Origin: Flavobacteriales bacterium
GTDB lineage: Bacteria > Bacteroidota > Bacteroidia > Flavobacteriales_D > Crocinitomicaceae
NCBI GenBank assembly: GCA_947497485.1
Contig: CANMHB010000002.1
Location: forward strand, 62,001 to 126,000
Length of the DNA stretch: 64,000 nucleotides
Reading direction: 5' to 3'
Part shown: positions 1-9,088 of the stretch, in pieces
How the letters are laid out: every line of letters starts with the position of its first letter
How positions within the stretch are numbered: position 1 is the stretch's first letter
The notes under the pieces: generated by a model
The model's input: the letters and a program-made list of their open reading frames with translations, nothing else
Databases searched by the model: none
Told to the model about the DNA's origin: nothing
Made by a program: the position numbers and the translations under genes

Positions 1-190
1 CAGAAAGATCTAAAGTAGCACTCAAATTACCTAGAATTTCCTTGATTTTTGCTGCATAAGGGCGCATTTGTGTAATTGCATCCTGTGCTCGTTTCAATTT
101 TGCAGCCGATACCATTTTCATGGCCGATGTAATCTGCATTGTTGAACCAACCGAGGTAATTCTATTTCGTATTTCCTTTAAATTTGGCAT
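1..190 (-). CDS. atpG: ATP synthase F1 gamma subunit, N-terminal part (cut by window edge)
   Basis: The gamma subunit is the central rotor shaft of F1 that couples c-ring rotation to catalysis in the alpha3-beta3 head. Only the first 63 residues are present, starting [14 protein letters not shown] at the ATG at 190-188; the segment [15 protein letters not shown] is the conserved N-terminal helix of the family. The reading frame runs open off the left edge of the window. It is the last visible gene of the atpB-E-F-H-A-G operon, 116 bases after atpA. The identity is secure from this helix and the gene order, although most of the protein is outside the window. Confidence 0.95.
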   Translation of the reverse strand, partial: MPNLKEIRNRITSVGSTMQITSAMKMVSAAKLKRAQDAITQMRPYAAKIKEILGNLSATLDLS

Positions 191-270
191 CTTTTTATTA
201 ATTTAGAAATCAAAATTTAGAATTTAGAATTACTTTTTTCTTGAGTTATATCGCGTTAAAAAGTTTAATT

Positions 271-307
271 AATTCTGCATTCTCAATTCTACATTCTTAA
301 TTCTCTC
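271..307. repeat. Imperfect 14-base tandem repeat in the atpA-atpG gap
   Basis: Two 14-base units, AATTCTGCATTCTC (271-284) and AATTCTACATTCTT (285-298), are followed by a partial third unit ending at the atpA stop codon. Upstream at 214-227 two copies of AATTTAG lie in tandem, and these are partly complementary to the repeat, so a loose stem could form in the mRNA. No function is assigned. It may be simple AT-rich slippage sequence. Confidence 0.4.
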
Positions 308-1881
308 TAATATTTATCAGCTATTTCTTTAGCAACTTTCGATAAAACAGCTTCAATTTCATCTGTATATTTTCCAGCTTTCAAAGCAACCAATGTATCT
401 GCGTGCTTAGCCTCTAAAACTGTCAAGAATTCTTTTTCAAATGCTTTAACTTGGTTAACAGGAACTCGTTGAATTAAACCTTTTGTTCCTACGTAGATGA
501 TTGCAATTTGCTTTTCTACTGGATATGGGTCTCCTTCTTTTTGTTTAAGGATTTCAACGTTTCTTGCTCCTTTGTCCAAAACTGATTTAGTTGCAGCATC
601 AAGGTCCGATCCAAATTTAGCAAACGCTTCAAGTTCTCGGTATTGCGCTTGGTCTAACTTCAATGTTCCAGCTACTTTCTTCATAGACTTAATTTGAGCA
701 GAACCTCCAACACGTGAAACCGAAATACCTACGTTAATCGCCGGACGAATTCCTGAGTTGAATAAGTCAGACTCCAAAAAGATCTGTCCGTCTGTAATCG
801 AAATTACGTTTGTTGGAATATATGCAGAAACGTCACCTGCTTGTGTTTCAATAATCGGCAATGCGGTCAATGAACCTCCTCCTTTAACAATTCCTTTTAA
901 GGATTCAGGTAGGTCATTCATTTGTTTTGCAATTGTATCGTCAGCAATAACTTTTGCTGCTCTTTCCAATAAACGAGAGTGTAAGTAGAATACATCTCCT
1001 GGGTAAGCCTCACGACCTGGAGGACGACGAAGTAATAGAGAAACTTCACGATATGCAACCGCTTGTTTCGATAGATCATCATAAACAATTAATGCAGGCT
1101 TTCCTGAATCTCTAAAAAACTCACCAATTGCGGCTCCTGTCATTGGAGCATAAAACTGCATTGGAGCAGGATCAGATGCATTTGCAGCAACCACCGTTGT
1201 ATAGGCCATTGCTCCGGCATCTTCTAATTTTTTTACAATCCCCGCAACAGTTGAACCTTTTTGTCCTATGGCAACATAAATACAATAAACAGGCTCACCT
1301 CTATCAAAAAATTCTCTTTGATTTATGATTGTATCAATTGCAACCGTTGTTTTACCAGTTTGACGGTCACCAATGATTAACTCACGTTGTCCACGACCGA
1401 TTGGAATCATGGCATCAACTGCTTTAATTCCAGTTTGAAGCGGTTCATTTACCGGTTGTCGGAAGATAACTCCTGGTGCCTTACGTTCGATTGGCATTTC
1501 ATATAATTCACCTTGAATTGGCCCTTTACCATCAATTGGTTGACCTAATGTATCAACAACACGACCAACCATTCCATCTCCAACTTTAACAGATGCAATC
1601 TTTCCTAGTCGACGAGCAGTGTCACCTTCTTTTACACTTGAAGATCTTCCAAGTAATACGGCTCCAACATTGTCTTCTTCTAAGTTTAACGCAATTCCTT
1701 GCATTCCACCTTCGAATTCAATTAATTCACCGTATTGAACACCATTCATTCCATAGATACGTGCAATTCCGTCTCCTACTTGAAGAACGGTTCCAACTTC
1801 TTGCAATTCAGCCTCAGAACGAAATCCTGATAGTTGCTCTCTTAAAATTGCGGAAACTTCTGCTGGTTTGATATCTGCCAT
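307..1881 (-). CDS. atpA: ATP synthase F1 alpha subunit
   Basis: This is the 524-residue non-catalytic nucleotide-binding subunit of F1, facing the cytoplasm. The Walker A loop GDRQTGKTT is near residue 170, the beta-barrel N-terminal domain contains GDGIARIYG, and the signature [14 protein letters not shown] is near residue 380. Length and all motifs are normal for the family. It lies 17 bases after atpH and before atpG in one transcription unit. The catalytic beta and epsilon genes (atpD, atpC) are absent from this operon, as is usual in Bacteroidota, where they sit elsewhere. Confidence 0.98.
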   Translation of the reverse strand: MADIKPAEVSAILREQLSGFRSEAELQEVGTVLQVGDGIARIYGMNGVQYGELIEFEGGMQGIALNLEEDNVGAVLLGRSSSVKEGDTARRLGKIASVKVGDGMVGRVVDTLGQPIDGKGPIQGELYEMPIERKAPGVIFRQPVNEPLQTGIKAVDAMIPIGRGQRELIIGDRQTGKTTVAIDTIINQREFFDRGEPVYCIYVAIGQKGSTVAGIVKKLEDAGAMAYTTVVAANASDPAPMQFYAPMTGAAIGEFFRDSGKPALIVYDDLSKQAVAYREVSLLLRRPPGREAYPGDVFYLHSRLLERAAKVIADDTIAKQMNDLPESLKGIVKGGGSLTALPIIETQAGDVSAYIPTNVISITDGQIFLESDLFNSGIRPAINVGISVSRVGGSAQIKSMKKVAGTLKLDQAQYRELEAFAKFGSDLDAATKSVLDKGARNVEILKQKEGDPYPVEKQIAIIYVGTKGLIQRVPVNQVKAFEKEFLTVLEAKHADTLVALKAGKYTDEIEAVLSKVAKEIADKY

Positions 1882-1898
1882 TTTTAAACTAGTTTAAT

Positions 1899-2432
1899 TT
1901 ATTTAGTTAATTCTTGTTTCATTCTATTTAATTGACTTGCCACAGACGCGTCAATTTGTTTGTCACCCATTCGAACGATAAATCCTCCGATAAGTGTGTT
2001 ATCAATCAATTCCTCCAATTCAATAGTTCCATTTACTGAGGACTTGATTTTTGATAAAATTGTTTCTCTTGTTTTAGAATCAAGCGCAGTGGCACTTGTA
2101 ATTGAAACGGGAACAATTCCTTTTAATTCTTTCAATTGTGCTATAAAAGATCGAGCGATTTCGATGATTAGTCTTTCTCGACCATTTTTAGTGATTAAAG
2201 CGATGAATGAAAGACTCAAAGAGTCGAAGTTCGAAAACAATTCATTCAATACAGCGATTTTCTTATCAACCTTGATAATCGGCGAATTCAAAAATACTTG
2301 AAAATCATGTGTCTCGCTTGCAGCTTTCAAAACACCCGACATGTTAGATTCAATTATATCCAACTTGTTTTGTTCTTGAGCCAACTCAAGAAGAGCCTTT
2401 GCGTAACGAGCTGCTGATTTAGATGATTTCAT
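1899..2432 (-). CDS. atpH: ATP synthase F1 delta subunit
   Basis: The delta (OSCP) subunit joins the peripheral stalk to the top of F1. The protein has about 177 residues, with an all-alpha N-terminal domain (AARYAKALLELAQEQ) and the C-terminal signature LIGGFIVRMGDKQIDASV. I prefer the ATG at 2432 (MKSSKSAARYA) over an in-frame TTG at 2438 that overlaps the atpF stop codon; with the ATG there is a two-base gap to atpF. The sequence is divergent, as is normal for this subunit, but the C-terminal motif and position between atpF and atpA make the call firm. Confidence 0.95.
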   Translation of the reverse strand: MKSSKSAARYAKALLELAQEQNKLDIIESNMSGVLKAASETHDFQVFLNSPIIKVDKKIAVLNELFSNFDSLSLSFIALITKNGRERLIIEIARSFIAQLKELKGIVPVSITSATALDSKTRETILSKIKSSVNGTIELEELIDNTLIGGFIVRMGDKQIDASVASQLNRMKQELTK

Positions 2433-2434
2433 AA

Positions 2435-2929
2435 TCAATTCAAATTAATATCACCTGCTAATTTGTCTGCCAATGCCTTTTGTTTGTCATCAGAAGTTAG
2501 TTCACCACGAACAACTTTTTCAGCAATTTCCAATGAAAGAACAGCCACATGATTTTTCAACTCGGCCATTGCAGCCGCTTTTTCACTATTAATTGATTGA
2601 CGCGCAGCTTCAACAATTTTTTCTGCCTCAACTTTCGATTTTGATTTTGCATCTTCAATCATCTGATTGGACAATTCTTTGGCTTCTTTTAAAATACTAT
2701 CTCTTTCAGCTCTGGCTTCCTTGAGGATTTTTTCGTTTTCAGCCTGTAAAGATTGCATTTCCGCTTTTGTCTTTTCAGCTAATTCTAAGGCTTCAGTAAT
2801 CTTTTGTTCACGTGTGTTAACTGCCGAAAGTATTGGCTTCCATGCGAATTTTGCTAACAAGAATAAAAGACAGCAGAAAACCAATCCTGTCCAAAACAAC
2901 AAACCAAAATCAGGTAATACTAAATCCAT
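2435..2929 (-). CDS. atpF: ATP synthase Fo b subunit
   Basis: The b subunit forms the peripheral stalk that holds F1 still while the rotor turns. It has 164 residues: one N-terminal membrane helix (about residues 8-28, LLFWTGLVFCCLLFLLAKF) followed by the typical long, charged, Ala/Glu/Lys-rich coiled coil. It is separated from atpE by a 67-base gap holding a terminator-like hairpin, and is followed at once by atpH. Size and architecture are standard. Confidence 0.95.
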   Translation of the reverse strand: MDLVLPDFGLLFWTGLVFCCLLFLLAKFAWKPILSAVNTREQKITEALELAEKTKAEMQSLQAENEKILKEARAERDSILKEAKELSNQMIEDAKSKSKVEAEKIVEAARQSINSEKAAAMAELKNHVAVLSLEIAEKVVRGELTSDDKQKALADKLAGDINLN

Positions 2930-2952
2930 TTTATATTGTTTTAATTTAATTC

Positions 2953-2992
2953 AAAAAATATCCTGTCGCCACCAACCGTTTTGACAGGATAT
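2953..2992 (-). terminator. Terminator-like hairpin between atpE and atpF
   Basis: On the minus strand a perfect 10-base-pair stem (ATATCCTGTC, 2992-2983, pairing with 2967-2958) with a 15-base loop is followed directly by a run of six T (2958-2953). It stands between the atpE stop and the atpF start. The form is that of an intrinsic terminator; inside the operon it would act as a partial terminator or an mRNA-stabilising 3' end for the atpB-atpE segment. Confidence 0.75.
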
Positions 2993-2996
2993 AAAA

Positions 2997-3221
<225 letters not shown>

Positions 3222-3238
3222 TTAAAGGTTACAAACTA

Positions 3239-4345
3239 TTAATGGTGCGCTTCCTCAACTGCAGCTCCGATAAACAATGCCGATAACATTGAGAAAAGGA
3301 ACGCTTGTAGAAAAGCAACCAACAATTCCAAAATCGATATAAACAAAGCCATTGGAACAGATAAACCGCCCCAAGCTACATTTTTATTTATAAAGATGAT
3401 GGAAATAAGTGCTAAAACGATAATGTGACCCGCAGTAATGTTCGCAAACAAACGAATCATCAATGCAAATGGCTTTGTCAAAACACCTATTAGTTCAATT
3501 GGCATCATGAAAAATTTCATTGGAACGGGAACACCTGGCATCCAGAAAATATGACCCCAATAATTTTTATTTCCTGAGAAAACAGTAACTAACAGAGTAC
3601 AAACAGCTAAAAATAGAGTCACAGAAATATTACCTGTCAAATTCGCTCCACCGGGAAGAAATGGCACTAGCCCCAACATGTTATTCAACCAAATAAAGAA
3701 GAATACAGTTAGTAAGTAAGGAACGTATTTTTGATACTTATGGTGGTCAATATTTGCTTTCGCAATGTCATCTCGAACCATTACAATAATTGGCTCTAAA
3801 AATTTAGCAATCCCCTTTGGTGCAACAGCGCCATTCTTTTTGTAAAATCGAGCAACGCTCAACATTATTAACAAAATTAAAATTGCGCCCATTAATAATG
3901 ATAGAACGTTTTTGGTAATTGAAAAATCCAATGCTTTTGCATTTGTAAGGTGCCCATTGTGCATGTGCAATTTACCATTTTTCATTTTGTAGATTTTCTC
4001 ATGGAAAAGCGCATAACCTGTTGCTGGACCGGTACCTTTCATGATGTGGTGAGTAGAACTATCCTTAATTAAAGTAACCTCCTCGCCGTGGTAAAAATGC
4101 TTAGAACTAAATGTTTTTAAACCATTATCTAACAAAATAACAGGAAGATAAATTGAAGTACCACCATGCTCGGGTCCAAACAAATGCCATTCGTGAGCGT
4201 CTTTAATGTGGTGCATAATCATTTCACTCACGTTAAATTTTTCTTCTGGCTCATTGCCTAAAACAGTAAAGTTGACGGCTCCTAAAAAAACAAATAATAA
4301 GGTCAAATTTTGAACGAAGAAACGGAACTTATTTGCTTTCTGCAT
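3239..4345 (-). CDS. atpB: ATP synthase Fo a subunit
   Basis: The a subunit is the membrane stator that carries the two proton half-channels. The protein has 368 residues, longer than the enterobacterial form because of an N-terminal extension: a signal-like hydrophobic segment (residues 9-30) and a His-rich region of about 110 residues, both common in Bacteroidota AtpB. The essential arginine is in MIRLFANITAGH in the penultimate helix pair. It is the first gene of the operon and has a good Bacteroidota promoter 35 bases upstream. No atpI is seen. Confidence 0.96.
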   Translation of the reverse strand: MQKANKFRFFVQNLTLLFVFLGAVNFTVLGNEPEEKFNVSEMIMHHIKDAHEWHLFGPEHGGTSIYLPVILLDNGLKTFSSKHFYHGEEVTLIKDSSTHHIMKGTGPATGYALFHEKIYKMKNGKLHMHNGHLTNAKALDFSITKNVLSLLMGAILILLIMLSVARFYKKNGAVAPKGIAKFLEPIIVMVRDDIAKANIDHHKYQKYVPYLLTVFFFIWLNNMLGLVPFLPGGANLTGNISVTLFLAVCTLLVTVFSGNKNYWGHIFWMPGVPVPMKFFMMPIELIGVLTKPFALMIRLFANITAGHIIVLALISIIFINKNVAWGGLSVPMALFISILELLVAFLQAFLFSMLSALFIGAAVEEAHH

Positions 4346-4379
4346 TGAGATAAATTTTGTAGTCTCTGAAAATTTTTTG

Positions 4380-4409
4380 CAAATGTAGGCAAACTTTCTA
4401 AAGTGACAA
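4380..4409 (-). promoter_or_regulatory. Promoter of the atp operon (Bacteroidota type)
   Basis: On the minus strand TTG (4409-4407), a 19-base spacer and TACATTTG (4387-4380) match the Bacteroidota sigma-A consensus TTG-N19-21-TAnnTTTG exactly. The expected start of transcription is near 4375, giving a leader of about 30 bases before atpB. Confidence 0.75.
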
Positions 4410-4424
4410 TTTAATTTTTAAAAA

Positions 4425-4964
4425 TCATCTCTTTTGGCGAAGTGATTTATATAATTTGATTCCTAGCATCAATAAAACTCCAGTGGCAAAAAAGCCAATT
4501 GTTCCATAAATCCAATTCATTGTGCTTTTTAAAACAACAATGAAAACAATTGCAACTAAAAACAAAGTTGCCAATTCATTCCAAAGCCTCAGTTTTCCTG
4601 AAGTCCAATTATAAACTCCATTTTTAAACTGATTCATTATTCGCTGACAAAGAAAATGGTAGATTAGAAGGAGAAAAACAAAACCCAATTTCAGATGCAT
4701 CCAAGGCGAAGAAAGGTAATATTCTGAATTTAAATAAATCATCCAAAAGCCAAAGATCAATGAAAGTACCATTGCAGGAGTTGTAATAATCCACCAAAGT
4801 CTACTTTGCATTATTTTGAACTGATTTTGTAAAATCGATTTTTCAGGTTCGTCCTTTAAATTTGCTTCTGAGTCATAAATAAACAATCGAACAATATAGA
4901 AAAGGCCTGCAAACCAACTAACTACGAAAATAATATGCAAAGCTTTAATAACATCAAAAGACAT
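4425..4964 (-). CDS. hemJ: Protoporphyrinogen IX oxidase, HemJ/CopD-like membrane protein
   Basis: HemJ oxidises protoporphyrinogen IX to protoporphyrin IX in the membrane, the step before iron insertion in haem synthesis. The start MSFDVIKALHIIFVVSWFAGL with RLFIY carries the family signature, including the conserved His in helix 1; four or five membrane helices follow. I chose the ATG at 4964 (179 residues) because the upstream in-frame start at 5015 adds 17 residues before the conserved first helix. A TAnnTTTG-like element (4969-4976) sits directly before this ATG. hemA, hemC and hemD lie 2 kb away on the other strand. Confidence 0.85.
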   Translation of the reverse strand: MSFDVIKALHIIFVVSWFAGLFYIVRLFIYDSEANLKDEPEKSILQNQFKIMQSRLWWIITTPAMVLSLIFGFWMIYLNSEYYLSSPWMHLKLGFVFLLLIYHFLCQRIMNQFKNGVYNWTSGKLRLWNELATLFLVAIVFIVVLKSTMNWIYGTIGFFATGVLLMLGIKLYKSLRQKR

Positions 4965-5006
4965 AGTGCAAAAATAACGGAAACAATCGTTAAATTTAAT
5001 GTTGGT

Positions 5007-5038
5007 TTTGTTCAAATGAAAAAATGACGTTAATATTG
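5007..5038 (+). promoter_or_regulatory. Possible promoter before the secreted protein/mce pair
   Basis: TTTG (5007-5010), a 20-base spacer and TAATATTG (5031-5038) resemble the Bacteroidota promoter with one mismatch in the -7 element. It ends 10 bases before the ATG at 5049. Confidence 0.45.
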
Positions 5039-5048
5039 TCGAAGTGAG

Positions 5049-5855
5049 ATGAAAATACTTTTTCCCATTTTTTTAATTTTAACTACTTCCGTGGTAAGAT
5101 CTCAAGCAAAATATTTGTCGCTTGAAGGGTATTACCAAGGTAAAAACATCATTGTTTCAAATCCTCCTTTAGCAGATGGTTATGGATTTTGTGTTTACAA
5201 GGTAACAGTAAATGGAGATATTCTTCCGGCAACAATTCAAACTTCCAATTTTGAAATAGATTTCTCTATTTTTCGATTAAAAAAAGGAGAAAAAGTTTTT
5301 GTTGTTTTAGAACACTCCGAAAGTTGTGTGCCTCGTTTTATGAATCCACAAGTTTTACTACCAAAAAGCACATTTCAGTGTGTTTCAATAAAATCTGACA
5401 AAAATGGGATGCTCACTTGGACTACAAAAGAGGAAGATGGGGTACTTGATTTTCTCATTGAACAATTTCGCTGGGGACGCTGGGTAGAAATCGGACAGGT
5501 AAAAGGAACTGGAATTACAGATCCTCAAAATTATTCGTTTCAAGTAACTCCTCACTCCGGAAAAAACACAGTTCGAGTTGCTCAAATTGACAATTCAGGA
5601 GAAAAAAGAGCGTCGAAACAAACAAGTTTTACATCGAGCGTAACGAAAGTAAAAAAAACACCCTCTAAAGTAGTTGATTTCATCTATTTTCGGGCAAATG
5701 GAAAAAGTGTGAAAACGAAATATGAAATCTACGATGCATATGGCAACCTTCTGAAAACTGGGTTCTCGGACAATGTCGATTGTAAAAACCTAGTAAATGG
5801 TGTTTACTTTATTAACTATGATAACTCCTCTGAAAAATTCATAAAATCTGAATAA
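5049..5855 (+). CDS. Secreted protein of unknown function with a T9SS-like C-terminal sorting domain
   Basis: The 268-residue protein starts with a signal peptide (MKILFPIFLILTTSVVRSQA) and its body is rich in beta-strand patterns resembling fibronectin-type folds. The last 45 residues, with YEIYDAYGNLLKTG and LVNGVYFINY, look like a type A C-terminal domain of type IX secretion substrates, which directs export and attachment to the cell surface. The stop codon overlaps the mce start (TAATG), so the two genes are probably translationally coupled although their functions seem unrelated. I do not recognise a catalytic motif. Confidence 0.75.
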   Translation: MKILFPIFLILTTSVVRSQAKYLSLEGYYQGKNIIVSNPPLADGYGFCVYKVTVNGDILPATIQTSNFEIDFSIFRLKKGEKVFVVLEHSESCVPRFMNPQVLLPKSTFQCVSIKSDKNGMLTWTTKEEDGVLDFLIEQFRWGRWVEIGQVKGTGITDPQNYSFQVTPHSGKNTVRVAQIDNSGEKRASKQTSFTSSVTKVKKTPSKVVDFIYFRANGKSVKTKYEIYDAYGNLLKTGFSDNVDCKNLVNGVYFINYDNSSEKFIKSE

Positions 5856-6262
5856 TGATTAAAAAAATTGAACATCTCGGTATTGCCGTAAAAGATTTTG
5901 AAAAATCGATAGCTATTTATGAAAAACTATTTCAAACACCTTGTTACAAAATTGAAAAAGTTGAAAGTGAAGGCGTAAACACTGCGTTTTTTCAGATTGG
6001 AGAATCAAAAATTGAGCTTTTAGAGGCAACCAAGCCAGAATCTCCTATTGCGAAATTTTTAGAAAAAAAAGGAAATGGCTTTCACCATGTGGCATTTGAA
6101 ACCGATAACATTGAGGGCGAAATCAATCGATTAATTAAGGATGGATTTGAATTGATTCATCAAACGCCCAAAGATGGAGCCGATAACAAACGAATTGCCT
6201 TTCTCCATCCCAAATCAGCGGATGGTTTACTTGTTGAACTTTGTCAGGAGAAAAGCGAATAA
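5855..6262 (+). CDS. mce: Methylmalonyl-CoA epimerase
   Basis: This vicinal-oxygen-chelate enzyme interconverts (2R)- and (2S)-methylmalonyl-CoA between propionyl-CoA carboxylation or degradation and methylmalonyl-CoA mutase. The 135-residue protein has the two-repeat VOC fold, with metal-ligand candidates in IEHLGIAV (His near 7), FHHVAFE (near 78) and LLVELCQ (Glu near 130). Length and motifs fit the family closely. It is coupled to the upstream secreted-protein gene through TAATG, and its 3' end overlaps the convergent HAD gene by 19 bases. Confidence 0.93.
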   Translation: MIKKIEHLGIAVKDFEKSIAIYEKLFQTPCYKIEKVESEGVNTAFFQIGESKIELLEATKPESPIAKFLEKKGNGFHHVAFETDNIEGEINRLIKDGFELIHQTPKDGADNKRIAFLHPKSADGLLVELCQEKSE

Positions 6263-6861
6263 AACTCTTCGGAATTCTGATAGTAATACGTCAATAATCC
6301 GACCTTTTTTGCGCCAGCAATGTGCTGTGGACTATCATCAATAAATAAGGTTTTTTTGGGTGTTAAATTATTTTGATTACAAACCCAATTAAAGACTTCC
6401 TCATCTGGCTTACGCATTCCTATCTCAAAGGAAAGATATACTTTTTCAAAATAACAATTCATGTCTCTTTGTTCTACCCTATTCCATGCTGAAATTACCG
6501 GAGGTAAATGAAGTGAATTCGTATTACTCAGCATGAAAACACGATGTGTTAACCCAACTTTTTTTATTAAATCTATTTTCTTTGTGGGGAAGTTTCCTAA
6601 CATGGCATTCCAGGCGTGAACGATTTCATTCGGAGTTACGCCCCTTGGAACAATTTCCATGATTTTATTTATAAAATGTTGGCTTGAAATAACACCTTTT
6701 TCAAAATCATCGAAAAGGGAATTTTGATTCAGTTGGGAGTAGCGCTGTTCAAAATCCCGAACGCCAAGTTGATGAAAAGCATTCGTTGTTGCCTGATAAT
6801 CAATATCAATTAGAACTCCTCCTAAATCAAAAATGATGTTTTCTACTTCTTGTAAATTCAC
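6244..6861 (-). CDS. HAD-superfamily (subfamily IA) phosphatase-like hydrolase
   Basis: The 205-residue protein has HAD motif I as FDLGGVLIDID (nucleophile Asp near 12), motif II in FMLSNTNS (near 113), motif III Lys in GMRKPD and motif IV LFIDDSPQH (near 172). In motif I the usual second Asp is replaced by Gly, as in YihX-type sugar-phosphate phosphatases, so a small phosphorylated metabolite is a likely substrate, but it cannot be named from sequence. The gene converges on mce with a 19-base overlap. Its upstream region is shared with the divergent hemA. Confidence 0.85.
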   Translation of the reverse strand: MNLQEVENIIFDLGGVLIDIDYQATTNAFHQLGVRDFEQRYSQLNQNSLFDDFEKGVISSQHFINKIMEIVPRGVTPNEIVHAWNAMLGNFPTKKIDLIKKVGLTHRVFMLSNTNSLHLPPVISAWNRVEQRDMNCYFEKVYLSFEIGMRKPDEEVFNWVCNQNNLTPKKTLFIDDSPQHIAGAKKVGLLTYYYQNSEEFYSLFS

Positions 6862-6916
6862 CTTGGAACAAATTTAAGGATCAAAACTTTATTTAAACCC
6901 AATCTAAATTAGATAA

Positions 6917-6949
6917 TTTGACAATTCTATGACAATCAATTCTAGTTTG
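6917..6949 (+). promoter_or_regulatory. Possible hemA promoter
   Basis: TTTG (6917-6920), 22 bases and TAGTTTG (6943-6949) approach the Bacteroidota consensus; the -7 box is one base short of TAnnTTTG. It lies 32 bases before the GTG start of hemA in the 120-base divergent gap. Confidence 0.35.
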
Positions 6950-6981
6950 GAAGCGAAATTTGTAAAAAGTATAGAAAGAAC

Positions 6982-8211
6982 GTGGAGTTTGGGTTGAACA
7001 TACTGGCATTTACACATCGTAATTTGGATGTGAATAAAATTGGGTTTCTTCATATTAATAAAGAAGACCAGTCAACGCGTTTAAATCATCTTAAATCTGA
7101 ACTAGGGCTTAGTGAACTTTGTTTTCTCAGCACATGCAACCGTGTAGAATTTACGCTTGTGACCACATACAATTGGGAAGACCAGCATACTGAAAAACTT
7201 TTAAAAACGCTCTATCCAAATTTTACCAAAGAACAAGTTGTTGAATTTAAAGATAAGGTTGAGCACTATTCGGAATTTAACGCTGTTGATCACGCATTAG
7301 CAGTAGCTTCCTCTATTGATTCGATGATTGTTGGTGAACGAGAAATTATTACTCAAGTTCGAACAGCATATGAATTATGCAGAGATGCCGGATTAACCGA
7401 TGATTTTATTCGATTACTTACAAAACAAGTTATTCAAACAGCAAAACGTGTTTATACGGAAACAAGTATTTCATCCAAACCTGTTTCTGTCGTCTCTCTT
7501 GCTTATCACCAACTTAAAAAATACAATATTCCATTAGATGCGAGGATTTTGTTCATTGGCGCTGGAGTAACCAATACCACAATGGCAAGGTTTCTCAAAA
7601 AACATGGGTTTAAGAATTTTGTTGTTTTCAATCGAACCTACGAAAAGGCCCTTACGCTTTCCGAAGAAATTCGCGGAATTCCAATTGCTCTAGCCGATTT
7701 GAAGCATTATCAAAATGGATTTGACGTTATTATAACCTGCACTGGCGCGGACAACCATATTATTACCAAGGAAATTTATACAAGCTTATTGATTGGAGAA
7801 AAGGATAAAAAAATCGTTATTGATTTGGCTATCCCACAAGATTTAGATTCTGATATTTTAGAAAATTATTCCTTGGATTATATTTCTATAGCTCATCTTC
7901 AATCTATCTCCAACCAAAACCTAAAGGAACGAACAAAGGAAATTCAACATGTTGAAGAGATTCTTCGAATAGGTAATTCAGAATTCTTTGCTCTTTTGAG
8001 AGAAAGAAATGTCGAATTAGCCATGCGTGAAGTCCCGAAGCAAATCAAATCGATCAAATCTGCTGCAATGAACGAAGTGTTTCGTCAAGATATTGAAAGT
8101 TTGGACCCGCAATCAAGGGAAGTGCTTGAAAAAGTTATCGGATACATGGAAAAGAAATACATCAGCGGTCCAATGAAACTTGCTAAAAAAATTATTTTAA
8201 ATAATGCCTGA
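6982..8211 (+). CDS. hemA: Glutamyl-tRNA reductase
   Basis: HemA reduces glutamyl-tRNA to glutamate-1-semialdehyde, the first committed step of C5-pathway haem synthesis. The catalytic cysteine lies in FLSTCNRVEF (near residue 50), the motif SIDSMIVGEREIITQV is near 110, and the NADPH-binding Rossmann region (FIGAGVTNTTMARF) near 195. Length (409) is normal. The start is the GTG at 6982; a TTG at 6994 (LNILAFTHR) is an alternative. The gene overlaps hemC by eight bases, giving a tight hemA-hemC-hemD unit. Confidence 0.96.
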   Translation: MEFGLNILAFTHRNLDVNKIGFLHINKEDQSTRLNHLKSELGLSELCFLSTCNRVEFTLVTTYNWEDQHTEKLLKTLYPNFTKEQVVEFKDKVEHYSEFNAVDHALAVASSIDSMIVGEREIITQVRTAYELCRDAGLTDDFIRLLTKQVIQTAKRVYTETSISSKPVSVVSLAYHQLKKYNIPLDARILFIGAGVTNTTMARFLKKHGFKNFVVFNRTYEKALTLSEEIRGIPIALADLKHYQNGFDVIITCTGADNHIITKEIYTSLLIGEKDKKIVIDLAIPQDLDSDILENYSLDYISIAHLQSISNQNLKERTKEIQHVEEILRIGNSEFFALLRERNVELAMREVPKQIKSIKSAAMNEVFRQDIESLDPQSREVLEKVIGYMEKKYISGPMKLAKKIILNNA

Positions 8212-9088
8212 AAAAAGGATCATTCGTATAGGAACAAGAGGAAGTGACCTTGCTCTTTGGCAAGCAAATTTTGTCAAATCTTCTCTTGAACATTTAGGTC
8301 AACATGTTGAGATTATCATTATCCATACGCAAGGAGATAAAATTCAGGATTTAAGTTTTGATAAACTTGAAGGCAAAGGTTTTTTCACCAAAGAAATTGA
8401 ACAAGCACTATTGCAAAATGAAATTGATTTGGCTGTTCATTCGCACAAAGATTTAGAGACAACCTCACCCGAAGGATTGATTATCGCGGCAGTCTCTGAC
8501 CGAGAAGATCCTTCCGAATTATTATTAGTTCGAAATGAATGCATTGATAAATCGCAGAAATGGCAATTGAAAAATTCGGCTACTATTGGAACTTCTTCAG
8601 CAAGAAGAAAATCACAAATTCTCACACATCGACCTGATTTAATAATCAAAGATTTAAGGGGAAATGTTCCTACGCGCATACAAAAATTACGTGACGGTCA
8701 TTACGACGCAATCCTTTTAGCCAAGGCTGGAGTTAATCGATTACAACTTGACTTATCAGATTTGGTTTGTGTTACATTAGACCCTGCCGAATTTGTTCCG
8801 GCGCCCGCTCAAGGGGTTTTAGGTTTACAGATACGTTCAAATGATTCTACATTACAAGAAATATTTGGTGAATTAAATCACGCTGAAACAAAAGAAAAAA
8901 TCGATATCGAACGTGGCGTTCTCAAAAAAATGGATGGGGGATGTCAATTGCCTTTAGGGGTTCTTTCTACTGTTTCAAAAACCTATGTTTCTTATTCCAA
9001 GAACGCAAATGAGTCTGCACATTATTATTCATTTGACAACGATGAATTTGTTGTAGATAAAATTGTCGGGCATTTAAAATCAATTTAA
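8204..9088 (+). CDS. hemC: Porphobilinogen deaminase (hydroxymethylbilane synthase)
   Basis: HemC joins four porphobilinogen units into hydroxymethylbilane. The protein has 294 residues. Motifs seen are RIGTRGSDLALWQA at the start, GTSSARRKSQ, KDLRGNVPTRIQKL and PAPAQGVLGLQIR. The dipyrromethane cofactor attaches to the Cys in MDGGCQLPLG (near residue 248). The segment HSHKDLETT replaces the more familiar HSxKDxPT, which I recall as common in flavobacteria. The C-terminal domain is slightly short. The gene overlaps hemA and its stop is followed directly by the hemD start. Confidence 0.96.
   Translation: MPEKRIIRIGTRGSDLALWQANFVKSSLEHLGQHVEIIIIHTQGDKIQDLSFDKLEGKGFFTKEIEQALLQNEIDLAVHSHKDLETTSPEGLIIAAVSDREDPSELLLVRNECIDKSQKWQLKNSATIGTSSARRKSQILTHRPDLIIKDLRGNVPTRIQKLRDGHYDAILLAKAGVNRLQLDLSDLVCVTLDPAEFVPAPAQGVLGLQIRSNDSTLQEIFGELNHAETKEKIDIERGVLKKMDGGCQLPLGVLSTVSKTYVSYSKNANESAHYYSFDNDEFVVDKIVGHLKSI

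Noticed and set aside
4965..5015. 17-residue N-terminal extension of HemJ.
   Set aside because: It lacks family similarity, precedes the conserved first helix, and covers a possible promoter element.
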